From Trogon surrucura (lineage: Eukaryota > Chordata > Aves > Trogoniformes > Trogonidae), in NCBI GenBank assembly GCA_020746105.1, contig CM036628.1, forward strand, positions 4,288,001-4,352,000: DNA of 64,000 nucleotides, written 5' to 3'. A program made the position numbers and the translations under genes. Under the pieces are notes generated by a model. It had not been told where the DNA came from. It made no database searches and was given only the letters and a program-made list of their open reading frames with translations. This document shows positions 9,605 to 21,542 of the stretch, piece after piece (position 1 is the stretch's first letter; every line of letters starts with the position of its first letter).

Positions 9605-12600
9605 GCCAGTTTTCTTGTTCTCCTGACAAATGAATTTAAATTGAACCAGAATTTTGAGCGAAGCTGATAATAGCTGTGCTATTTTAATCCATCCGTGTCT
9701 CCCTTGCCTGAGCATCAGCGCCGACGTCAAAGGCTCCTCAGCCAGGAAAGACCCTGCTTGAATCTCCTGGAAGCCGGCGCTCTCAGCAGCGGCACGGGAG
9801 GATTGCAGCGCTGCAGCCCTGTCTCTGTTAATCTGCTCTGCTCCTCTGGATGTAGCGCTGAATCCTGCGCAACCGAGCGTGAAAAAACATTGAGGAAGTT
9901 TCCTCCTGCAGCAACAAATCTCAAGCCCGTGTAGCCTTAATAAATAAATAAGGTTCTGTGCTCCGCTCCCAGATGCCGCTGTGGAAACCCAGAATAAGTT
10001 CAGTGGATGTATTCCAAAGATACCAGTGTCGGGGAGAGACAAATTTAGCCTGTGTGGCAGAGGAGGGAAATGGGATGCTTCTGCTCACTGCATTGGAGCA
10101 TAAACATAATTTCCCTTGTGAAGTTTTACAGTGATTCTCTGAGATGTAACAAAAGGAAGCCGTGGCTCCTCGGCAGAGCTTCCTTCTGTAGCTGCCCTTT
10201 GCTGATTGTACCAGAAGCAATGTGTTACCTGCGTGTCTGAGGTGCAGCGTCACACAGGAGCGAGTCTTTGGGACCATTAAAGCCAAGCGGTGTCCCAGGT
10301 GGGCTCCCTGATATCAGCGATGCCTGTCACAAAAAGCTGAAAGAAAGGTCTACCGTGACCCTGGCTGCAGTCCCTTCTGTCTAAACAATTTGAACCCCAT
10401 CTCTGGTGATACTCGAGAAAAATCTCTTCTTGGCCACAAATTAGGGCAAAGACCTCCTCGATCTTGGCGTGAGGCGGATCACCTGAGCACATAAAAATTG
10501 GAAGAAAGGCAGATGTCATGTGGTTTTACTTCTTCCGCCTTTTTATTTTTTCCTTCTGACTTGCCTCATTCCAGTTCCAATTTCATTTTTTTCAGCTCAA
10601 ATATCTTTTCCCTTGCCCATCGCAAAACTGAGCAGAAGGTTGTGTAGCTATCTAAAATTAAGTGAAAACCTGCAAATAACACAAAGTGGACAAAATCAAA
10701 AACTCCCACCACAATGCAAAAAGAGTTTCTTTGTGACCAAGTTGATGCCAGCATCTGTGGAAATGAAATATTTAGCCCAGGATTCGGTGCTTATCCTTCT
10801 GGTGTCAGCTCTAATCTGAGCTGCCGCTTAAGAGAATGAACAAACAAACAAAAAACAGTCTAACCTTTTCCCTTACGATGATAGTTTCCAAGATGCAAAT
10901 TCGGGACTTGGTATTTGTCATAATGAGTTTCTCCGCTTGCACCAGATTGTTCGGGGGAACTCGCGATGTCCTGCCACGGCTTCTGTGGCTCATCTGCACC
11001 GTTGTGTCTCTTCCTTCCCTACCCTCAGCTCCCTCTTCGTGTGCTTATCTTGCTCCCAAATGCGCTGACACATACCCCGGGGAGGGGGCAGCATCTTCAG
11101 GCCCTGTGGGGCGCCAAGATTTTTGATTTAGATATTTTATTATTTGCTATCACTGCTGCTCTGGGCTCTAGAGAGCAGCAGGACAAGGGAGGGTGCCTGC
11201 AGAGAGGACGGGATCTTGCACCTCTGCAGATCTGTGCCAAGCTCCATGCTGGGTTGTCCTAACACGAACTTAATAATCCATCTTTTAGGGACTCTTTAAA
11301 TTGACCTTTAAACAGCCCCTAATGAGATTCTGTTCGGGGATTTGGTTTTGATTTATTTTTGGCAGCGGTAACAACGAAAACCTAAATAATATTTTTAGCT
11401 TTGGACACGGCAGGAGCCTTAACAAATCCAAAAATATTCCTGAAAAACAAGCAGTGGTGGTCTGCTTTTCCTGTAAATGCCACAAAAATACTAACCCCAG
11501 GAAAGCTTGCTTTTTTTTTTTCATGCTAAAAGTGAATACATTTTCAGCCAAAATAGAAGTTGATGTAATAGATTTGACCTTTCCTGCTTGATCTTGCACA
11601 GCGATGGTCCTTTTCTTTTTTCTGTCACACTGCTAATCTGGGGCCTTGCCACACCACAGCTCAACCTTGCTGTGTTTCAGATATAATATATCCTCTGCCA
11701 AGAGGTCGTGAGCCAAGCTGGGGATGCAGAAGAGCTCACCAGCTTCAGGGTTTGCCCAATTTGGGGGAACCCTCTGTCTCTCTGCTGTGAGCAATGCTGA
11801 AGATGCCTGGTCAGTCTTGATAGGGTTTAGTGAGAGGTCCCCTTCAGGTGGTCCCCAGGTTTCCATGCCTTGGGCACTTCTGGTGGGAGCCATCCAAGCC
11901 AATCTCAGCCTAGAGCTGCCACCGTCGCTAGACCAGGTCAGTGTGGTTTTGTCTTGTGAAACATTGGTGAAACAGCAGTGGTGATGGGAAGCCAAGGGAG
12001 CAATGTGCTTTTATTCTAGCTGAGGATCTTGCACAGGTTGTTTATGTTTTGGGGATAGATGGTTTGGTCTTTTCCTCATGCTGCAGGGCATGGCTGGGCT
12101 CCTTATCTGGAGGTTGGTCTGGAAAGTTATGGAGTCCCTGGAGGATTGCTTGCTCTCATCTTGTCCCTCGGTGGCAGGTCAGCGTGCTCTGTTTGCTTTT
12201 AATGACCACAGCAATGTTCTCATTGCAGATAAGCCTGCATGTGTTTAAAGCAGCAAAATTAAATTCCCCCTCCTCAGGCAAAAACGAAAAGTGTGACGAG
12301 GTTGAAGGGGAAAGAGCACAGCCCAGTGTCCTGCGTGTTTGCCCTCACCCGTGATGTGAGCCACCCATCTCTCGTGGAGCTTCCCTGAAAAACATTCCTC
12401 CCCAGGCAGCCAAGCCCTGTTCCCCAGGGCTGGGGAGACAAGGGACACCGGCAGGTGGCAGGGACTGGCAGTGGCAAGGGCACAGAGGAGGGAGCACGAG
12501 AATAACACTAAGAAGCTTCGTGAGTGCATTAATAGTGAGGAAGGGCACCAGAGCGATTGCCACCTGGCACCTCCATAAACACACAGCAAAAAGCTCTCTT

Positions 12601-15600
12601 TCCCCCAGCCTGCCAGGGGTGGGACCAGGGGGATGTGGTGTCCCCAAGAGGGCAGCCCAGCACAGCTCTGGTCCCTGCAGTGGGTGACGTGCAGCTGCAA
12701 CCCTTTCAGTCTCTCTCCTTCACACTAGTGCAACCCTACGCAAGTTCTGGATTTGTTTCATCATTTCTTGGTGCTGCCTTCATGCTTCTTGTGTAGCTTC
12801 AGTTGGGTAATAAGGCAAAAGAAGACCACTTCCCTGTAGCAAATGTGTTGTCCTATCCACCACCAGCTTTCTCCTCTGCTATTATAAGCCAAATCCGAGT
12901 TTGGGGGCTTTTGCCATTCATGATTTTCTTTTTACCTATGATCCTCACCACTGTGTAAAATCCCTAGAGCAAATGATGTCTTCCCTCCTTCACTTTCGAT
13001 TATGAAGCTGAAATTTAGCCTTAGTTCACCAAGTGCTTTTGAACTGAGGATGAGCCTCACATCAGGCTTCCAACTTTTTTGTTTCCTCTGGTGGTCTAGA
13101 TATAGGATCCCTTGGGCACATTAATGTAGTCATAGCCTTGCCTTACGTAGTTCTTGCAGGAAGCCAGAAAAGGGACGTGAATGTCTTGGTGAATTCTTTT
13201 GGTTTTTTAGTAGTCAATGAACAACTATGTTAAGCCAAAAATAAATGTTGCATAGGGAAAGTCTCAGTAATTTTTATAAAAAATTAAAAAAAAACATAAA
13301 CATGCTCTAAACAAAAAGATCAATCTTATTTTCCATAAATTTATATTTACACTCATAGCTCAAAATACATTTTTTAAAAGATCAACAGGGAAATGAAGCA
13401 CAAAAATTACCAGGACAACGTTTCAATGGCTCAAACATGCTTATTTTGTCCATTTTAGAACAGATTTTTTTTACGTTTGAAATTTTCTTCCTCATTTAGG
13501 CTCAAAAAAACCCCACATATGAAACATCAAAACTGCACCTGAACTGGAAAAAATTATTTCCCTCTGCTTTGGAATGGCTCCTTTCCCAGGCTGTCAGCCA
13601 CCCACCCAGCTCTTTGCAAAGTCCCTTTGGGCTCAAGCAGCCTGCCAGCAGCTCGTTTCTGCAAAATGCTTCTGTTGTTCCCACAAAGGCCTGATGTCTC
13701 AGTGGGATGCCCCAAGAAGCATCTTGCTGATAAGCCACCCTTGACTGCTCCATGCCCGCTACTCCCCCTGCCCCTGGTCTGCCCGTGGTGCTGTGTCCCT
13801 GCCAGCCAAAGGCTTGTGCCTTGCTCTCCATATCCTTTTCTAGCTCCTAACATAGCGTTACAGGCTGTGATGGGAGCTTGGAGCTTGCACAGCCCCTTGC
13901 AAAGCCTATAGCAATGCAGAGGACACCAGAGGATGCTCCTGGTACCCTTCTGCTGAGTCTGAAAGGAAAAATGGGGCCAGTGGGTACCTGAGTTCTGCTA
14001 ACCAAGGGAGGCAAGAGTGCAACGGAGAGGTACAGAGGAGTCATTCCCTGAAGACTCAAGACCTGAGATAAGCAGCGCTGTCGCTGAGGAGCAGGAGGAG
14101 GTGCTTTTGGCACTGAAAGGTTGCACAAGGGGTGCCAAGAAGAGGGTTTGTGCAGGTGTCTGTCTTGGCTTCAACTCCGTGTTATGTAAAACTGATGCAA
14201 CTTTTCTGTGCAGACAAAGCCTCTCCTGGATGGAAAGGGTGTGTGAGAGACAGAGGTTTGGGAAAACACGAGGAACAGAAAGGGGAGGGAAGGGGTATCT
14301 GATTCAACCACCATCACTCTGAGAATTCCAGCAGCTGCAAAAAAAAACCCTGCATCTTGAGGAAAAATGACTTGTAACTCCACATAGGACCTGATTATGA
14401 CAAAACCCAGCTGTAGCTGCAGCAGACAAATGTGCCATTTTGAGCCTTGGACCTGTCTCTCCCCTGAGATGTGTTACTCAAACTGGGCACCAGGATAAAC
14501 CCTTATCCCTGTATTTCTGGTTCTTGTGAAGAGCAGACAACCTGGACTGTTGCAAGAACATGAGCCAGACAAAGTACCTGAGTGGGTAATTACTTTTTGT
14601 GTGAAGAGCAAACATAGCTCAGGTTTTCCCTGCACCAGTTATCCGAACTGGTAGCTTATTTAAGTGAACAGTGCTAGTCTGGATGCTCTCAGTTTGGATT
14701 AAGAAGTGTTTATTCTGGAGGCAGGGGAGTTAATGGTAATATTTTCCTCATGGGCTCAGACTAAATTACAACAGAAAATTAGGGCATCGTCACAGCATTT
14801 GCATAGGTCTAATGAAATGCACTTAGAAGTCTAGGTTTAAAGCTCACTTAGGCAGTTGTAGATTTTCTTTTTGGAGCTGCTTCAGTTATACTGGTTTAGA
14901 AAACAAAACCTTGAGCATGTTGGATACTCCTGTAAAAATGTTACCCTTTGCCTAGCTATTTCCCTGGAATTATGCTGGTACAAACACTTCGCTGGGAATA
15001 TAGAAAAAATAACTGGAAAGAAACAAAAGAAGTAATCTAGACCGAAAAAAGTAGTTGTCTACACAAGCCTCTCCAAAAGGTTTACATGAATGTACCGGTC
15101 CTGCTGGGCTCAGCCTGTTGAAATCAGCACAAAACAGCACAGAGACAAGATGTTCCCAAGCTGTGCTGGGTAGGTGACCACCGTGTGTTCCTCATCTGAG
15201 CTTGCCTGGGGCTCCCCAGCTCGTGTGCAGCCCACAGGGAGCACCATGAACATACCCCAATGGTTCTTGCCTCTCCTGGGATTTTGGGAGTCTGGTTTCA
15301 GAACTAGCTGAAGCTTCGAAGCAGACCTCCATGAACATATTAAGTAGTGGGTATGTGAAGAGAGCAAGTTAATTCAATTGTATTACAGCCGAGGTAGATT
15401 TAGATCTCTACAAAGTCTGGCACCGGTTCCTATTTTTCACCCAAAGTGTTCTCTTCAATCTTAAAAATGGCTTTGATATGTGCTGAGTACCGGAGAGGCT
15501 GTGATCAATTTGTTAGAATGACTTTATTAAAGAAGTGAATTCCCGGAAGAAGAAATTGGAAATGTGGCACTTGTAATTATCTCCATCAATTGAGATGGAC

Positions 15601-18399
15601 TCTGAAAACCTGAGCTTCCTCTCTCTGGCTCTGCTGCAGCTCTGGTGTTTCACACACAAATTATATCTCTGAGCCGTGCTGGTTGATCCATTTTTCTTAT
15701 CTGAGCACTCCGTGATTCCTCTCTTTCCCCTCCCTGCCATGTTATGAATAATCAAAACAAACACACCAAATTACTGAAAGTTTTCCTTTTTGAGGTAGAC
15801 CTGATCTGTGTGCAAATTTGGATCAAATTCCACAGCTGCAACCAAAAGCAGGCAGGACGTTTTTCTTTTGACATCAAATTGAAATGTGTAGAAATGTCCT
15901 TCTTTAAAAATTTCACAACTGATGCAAATTTGGTTGAGCCTAACTTTAAAAACCAGACTAGCCAATAAAGGAAATTTTTCTCTTCCTGTTGAAGGAACCA
16001 CTTAGACTTGGCTTTAATGATCCTCTGAACATTAAAATTTCTTCTGATTGCTTTAAGTTCAGTCACTTGTATGAAAAATAGTCTGTTCAACCAGCTGTAA
16101 TTCATACATCTCTTTCAGTTTCTTGCCTTCTGCTCTGGTTTTCATCATGCATGGTCTGTTTGCCTCCTTCCTCTATCAAGTTTGATGCCAGTCCCCTCTA
16201 AAGTCCCTGTTTGTGACACATTGCCTCCTCTCAAGGTTGTCTCTCGGTGGAGGGCCATTTTCATTGTTTGGCATAATTCCCTTATTATTCAACGCCACGC
16301 ACGTGTGTACACATAATAGAAATTAATAATGGATGCTAATAATGCATAGTTAATTCATGATAAGTCCGTGTTACAAAGTCAGCATCAGAAGTGGGATCAC
16401 CACAGGGAAATTCTCCAGCCTCCTCTCAGGCTCCCGATGAGGGGTTTGGGAAGATCTGAGCTCAGTGTGTAGCGTGATGCCTCTCCAAATTACAGAGCTG
16501 GGGTCTGGGAGGAGGAGGAGAGACTCTCCCCATTCATTCAGAGCAGAGGGAAGAGCTCAAAACTGCAGTGCCAGCAGCTGAGTTACTCCCACATAACACC
16601 ATGGGAAAAGAGGCTGGAGACCAGTTCCTACTCTACTTGCTCCTCAACCACCCCAACCCAGGACAGGACATCAGATCAACACCAGCTGCTCTCCAAATTC
16701 CCACTGCTGTCAGGGAAGACCTGGGCAGAGCATTATCCCTCCTGCTTAATCGTATTTGTTCCCCTGTGTCACCATCAGTCAAGCTGGCACTTGCACATGA
16801 CAGCTTTGATCTTCCCAACTGTGCTGCGGGAAGCCTGGCAAGGCCAAGGTTGCTTGCTGAGGACAATTAAAATCTACTTGTTAGTGTACCTGAAGTCTGA
16901 GGCTCTTTGAGCTGAGTCCAAGAGCCAGGGTTAGGCTTGGAAATGAGCAGGAGCGGGCTCCTACGGCCCTCAATGCCTGCACTGCCATCCAGGGAGCACC
17001 CATGCCTCCTCCACCTCTTCTGCTTTCCACCAAGCATTGGCAACAGACCACAGATGGTGTCTGGCTGGGACCAACCAGGAGGATGTGTATGTGTCTCCAG
17101 CACAAAGCTGTGCCATCTTCCTGAGTGCCACTGCCTGTCCTCATTTAACAGTTCCTGTCCATATGAACATGGGTGATATCTCTCTGTAGTTCAGAGTCTC
17201 CTTGTGTGGTAAGGACACCATAAGTGTTCGGAAGAGTCCTCATTTGTTCCCTGATGAGAAGGTAGAGCACTGGTTTGTCCAAGTGGACTATAGGTGTGGC
17301 TGTGAGCATAATTCCATGCGCCATCAGTCTAAACATCCTTGTCACATCCATAAGTACAAGAGGTGCAATACAACATAGATGGTCTTAGTTATGGCCTGTG
17401 AAGAAGCTTGGTCAGGCTCTAACCTCAGTCAGAGGCATGGAGGACCCCAGCATGACCCACCACCAACTTCTGAAAGCAGCAGCCAGAGGCTCTGCTCACG
17501 TCTCAGAGAAATTTTATTCCCACCTCATTTTCACTGCTGCAGCCAGGCTTCTGCAGGTCAGCACCTAGTAACAGCTTGAAATATCCTCACAACAGCACCA
17601 CTGATGCTAGTGCTGAGCAACCACACAAGTCTTGGCTGAGATGTTCAGCAGCTCCCTCGACCCTGCTTCCCACATGTCCCCGTTTCCAGTTTGGCTGATG
17701 CCAAAACTAACAAGCCACTGCAATGCTGCTGCTCTCCATTACTGTTCCTTCTGCTCCGCCTTCATGTTCAGCTCCATGCTCCTGTCCACTTGCCATTATT
17801 GACAGTGGAGCAGCTGCTGGCAGCCAAACCCTTATTTAAGGGGAAAAAAAGTTTATAATTGCTCAGTGAGGGACTCTTCTGAAGATTGGCTGAAAGAAAG
17901 TGAGTTTCTTCAACCAGTTCTTCAAATACACCAGTAACCAGGGAACCCTTGCGTAGTGCAAAGGGAGAGGCAGAAAGCACAAGAAATCTCCTGCAAGAGG
18001 GATCTGACCCTGAAATATGCTGCTCTGTGTGGGGCCACCCTTAGCAGGAGGAATGGGGAGGACTAGAGACAGAGCTGGCCTGTGAAGAGCCATAATGAAT
18101 GGACCCAGAGGAACCGCATCTCACCTATGGAACTGCAAATGCATGTCCTCCTGCCCCAACGTGCATCCAACTTCACAGGAGCATTTGTATTTTGCAGAGC
18201 ATTGCTGTTCTCCCTTCCCTCATCCGTGGGACAGTTAGTCATCCAAACCAATGTAAGGGAGCTCTGTGGATTCCATGGGCACGCACCTCATCTCCCAAAG
18301 CTGGCAATACCTCCTGTACATCTCACCTCCCACTTACCCAAGTCAAGACTCGTATGTGTCCCACCATGACAAACTGCTCTCTTCCTAACCTTGGCACAG
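9605..18399. other. Long non-coding stretch, no gene supported
   Basis: About 8.8 kb without a convincing exon. The sequence around 9690-9930 has more CpG than average and is open in several frames, but shows no gene-like features. From about 13200 to 13500 and again from 14700 to 16400 the DNA is AT-rich. No CR1 copy or LTR was recognised, which makes this one of the longest repeat-poor intervals in the window. Confidence 0.5.
16270..16370. promoter_or_regulatory. Candidate regulatory patch: clustered TAAT cores plus an E-box
   Basis: Within about 100 bp I count at least nine TAAT or ATTA homeodomain core words, several overlapping as TAATAAT, together with a CACGTG E-box near 16306-16311. 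Homeodomain and bHLH factors are known to bind such words, but AT-rich DNA yields them by chance as well. I infer a possible enhancer only from the clustering. Confidence 0.25.
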
Positions 18400-18610
18400 G
18401 AGGAATTCCTTTGCTGAAAGGGTTATCAAGCATTGGAATGGGTTGCCCAGGGCAGTGGTGGAGTCCCCTCTCTTGGAGGTATTTCAGAGTTGGGTAGATA
18501 TAGTTCTTAGGGATATGGTTTAGGTGAGGATTTTGTCAGTGTTAGGTTAACAATCGGACTTGATGATCTTAAAGGTCTTTTCCAATCTAGGCAGTTCTGT
18601 GAGTCTGTGA
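18400..18610 (+). mobile_element. CR1 LINE, 3' fragment
   Basis: The + strand carries the typical CR1 3' end: the last coding part (TATCAAGCATTGGAA, then GGTTGCCCAGGGCAGTGGTGG), followed by TTGATGATCTTAAAGG and a decayed tail of the form TTCTGTGAGTCTGTGA. It is strongly 5' truncated, as CR1 copies usually are, and diverged. It has the same layout as the copy at 49575, so both may come from related subfamilies. It cannot move on its own. Confidence 0.95.
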
Positions 18611-21054
18611 CATGCTACCTCCAAACTCCCTGCTTCAACGTGATGTGGTATGGCACCAGCATGCAAAAGGTCAGCTTTCCATTATAAGCAATTCAAGGCA
18701 TTTAAGCTGTATCAAATGCAGGGAAAAAAACCCTTGTGATTCTGCACCACACAAGAACACGGTAAAATTGCAAAAATATGTTTGACAAATCCATCAAGTT
18801 ACATCAACAGAGCGCCTGGTGTTTCTGGATTTCTCCATGCTTGTTATTGAAAGCAGTAGGAGTTTGCCAGAGGCTTTCGCCAGAGCTGAGCTGTACCCTG
18901 GAAATGCAGTTTTCCACAAGCTCATCATATGCTCACAGTCAAGCACATGAGCTGTGTGGTCTTATCCCCTCTATCTGTCCAAGGTCAGTAAAAGGGCTGT
19001 ACCCAGGACAGTAGAAAGTGCAGTTCATGGTATTCCCCACCTACCAGGTGACTTATTTCTTTAATTTCTTGATTTGCCTGCTGCAAACAACCATGTTGGC
19101 TCAGCCTTTGCTGATTATCCGGTGACAGCCTGAGCACAGGCACATGTTTATCTCATTCCATCCTCCCTTTCCTATCCTTTCTACCCATGAAATCTAGCAG
19201 GAAAGGAAAGCCAAGGAAAGAAAAACTAAGGTGGGAGCAGAGGGTGACCATAGTGCCAGGAGCACCCTCACCAGCCAGGATGCAACCTCATCACATCGAG
19301 CAAAGCAGACTGCTGACATTAAGAGGCTCTGGTCACCATCAGGGAAGGGAATATATTGCCCATGCAGCAGTTCAGTCAAGAGTAGTTGCAGACAAAGCTA
19401 GAAACCAGGCCAGAGCTTAAGGACAGCTCTTAGATACATGAGTGATGGGTGGCTGTCCCCAGTAAGGCTGTTCCAGACAGCTAAAGTCTATTAGTGCACA
19501 AAGAGGCCTGAAAAAATTCTTTAATTTCCCTTTCTGTTGTAATATAAGTAATTTTTCCGTTGTCAGACAGCCTGATCGTCATGCACACTAGTCGTTTTCA
19601 CAGGATAGGTGAATGCTACAAAAAAACCCACGTACCAAGGCAAAAGCAAGGATGCTGACAGTGCCCAGATGGGGAAAGCAGGCACTTGGGTGAAGCAAGT
19701 CCCACCCCTCCCCTGGAGTGGTTCCCACACTCTGCGGGTCACTCAGTAAGCGGAAAGCTTGAAGAAATGTCTGGGAAGGAGGTAAGCTGAGGTGTCAGTG
19801 TCAGCCCTCAGCCAGAACGTGACTCTTATGTTGGGAAGAAACAGACTAAAGTCATCTGTAGTCACCTGCCTGCCACCGTGCCATCGTTCCTTTCTGCATG
19901 GAGGTTACACCACCCCCAGCCCTAGTAACTGTGGTTGCTGGAGTTTCTGCAGCAGCTCTTCTTGCTCTGACAGAGGAATGAAACTGAGTACGAGAGCCAA
20001 AGGCTGGCACCAAAGAACAAGGCACATGAGCTGGACCTTAGATATCATGATACAAGAGCTCTTCAGAAACCTCTCTGCGGAGAGAGATGCTGCCTTCAGA
20101 CAAAGCTGGGCTGGAGTAACACAGGCAGCTTTGCTGGGGACAGAAACCTCAGAATTTCTTTTTCCAGCCCCCAAGATAAACTCAGGAAATGTTTTTAAAT
20201 AAATATTTAGGAAAAGGGTAACCTATTATACTTTGCTGAACGAGAAGGAGATGTGAAGGCCTGACTGTGCATAAAATTAAACCTTAATGTTTGCTGCTTC
20301 ACCTCCCTGCCTGGTGTCCAGTTCTTCTCTTGGACAAAACTGTGCCATCAGTCCTGTACAAACCTCACTGGAAACGTTCCACTAGAGTCTTCCCTGGCAT
20401 TGTTGTAATCCAGGATGTGTGGGAACAAAATTTGCCCTGTGATGCTCACTCAGAGAAACTTTGAGACATTCGTGGCCATTTGGTCCTAGATGATAGCAGG
20501 GCATGTTTGTATAGGAACTGCATGTGGGGAGAGGGTTAGTATCAGAACATCTTGATGTTCTTGACAAGAAAACACATTATTTTTCTTTGAACAGTGTATT
20601 GTGTGTGGTTTCCTTGCCTGAATCACTTGATTATCATGTTGGATCACTTTGTGCCTAAACTGATCTACTGCATCTATCAATCCATCTGTTTGAAGAATTC
20701 CCAGAATGTGAACATGTCTTTAAATGTTTACCTAAAGTATTTAGCTGGTTTGAAGACTTCATATCATTTTGTGGGAAATGAAGAGTGTTGTCCTTGATGC
20801 AGCTGTGCTGCAGATTGAAGCAGTAAGTGACGTGTGCTGTTCTGAGCCATGAAATGGCCAGATTGGATGCAGGGAAATGGAGGGTGGGTTGCTTCTTAAG
20901 GATAGGAGATGACAGATAGATAGATTTGACAACTCACAAATTAGGAACCGGAAGATGAAGGATCTCTGTTGCTAGGAGAACTATGTCCCAGTCCCAAAAC
21001 TATTTTAATCCTGGGAGCAAGCAGGAGTGGAGTATGCCAATTAGTTTTTTTGTT
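18611..21054. other. Spacer between two CR1 copies
   Basis: Unique-looking non-coding DNA between a + strand and a - strand CR1 fragment. No gene, RNA or further repeat is recognised. Confidence 0.5.
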
Positions 21055-21542
21055 GTATCACAGTATCACACAGTATCACAGTATGCTAGGGATTGGGAGG
21101 GACCTCAAAAGATCGTCTAGTCCAATCCCCCTGCCAGAGCAGGAACATCTAGATGACATTACACAGGAAGGCAACCAGGCAGGGTTTGAATGTCTCCAGA
21201 GAAGGAGACTCCACAACCTTCCTGGGCAGCCCGTTCCAGTGGTCTGTCACCCTCACTGAGAAGAAGTTTCTTCTCAAATTTAAGTGGAATCTCTTGTGTT
21301 CCATCTTGATTCCATTACCCCTTGTTCTATCATTGGTTGCCACGGAGAAGAGCCTGGCTCCATCCTCGTGACACTCCCTCTTTATATATTTGTAAACATT
21401 AATGAGGTCACCCCTCAGTCTCCCCTTCTCCAAACTAAAGAGACCCAGCTCCTTCAGCCTTTCCTCTTAAGGGAGATGCTCCACTCCCTTAATCATCTTA
21501 GTTGCTCTGCGCTGGACTCTCTCAAGCAGTTCCCTGTCCTGG
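21055..21542 (-). mobile_element. CR1 LINE, 3' fragment in reverse orientation
   Basis: Read on the - strand this is about 490 bp of CR1 3' end. The + strand begins with the inverted tail (repeats of CAGTATCACA) and the complement of the 3' untranslated region. It then runs into the reverse complement of the last part of the reverse-transcriptase ORF. On the - strand, residues such as [20 protein letters not shown] and [19 protein letters not shown] are still open over 94 codons, matching the conserved CR1 C-terminus. The 5' end is missing. The good frame suggests a moderately young insertion. Confidence 0.95.

Noticed and set aside
9488-10042. 184-codon - strand frame, the longest in the window
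   Set aside because: It crosses the poly-A run (giving poly-Phe), has no splice sites or family similarity, and overlaps equally open frames on the other strand in a CpG-richer patch where stops are rarer.
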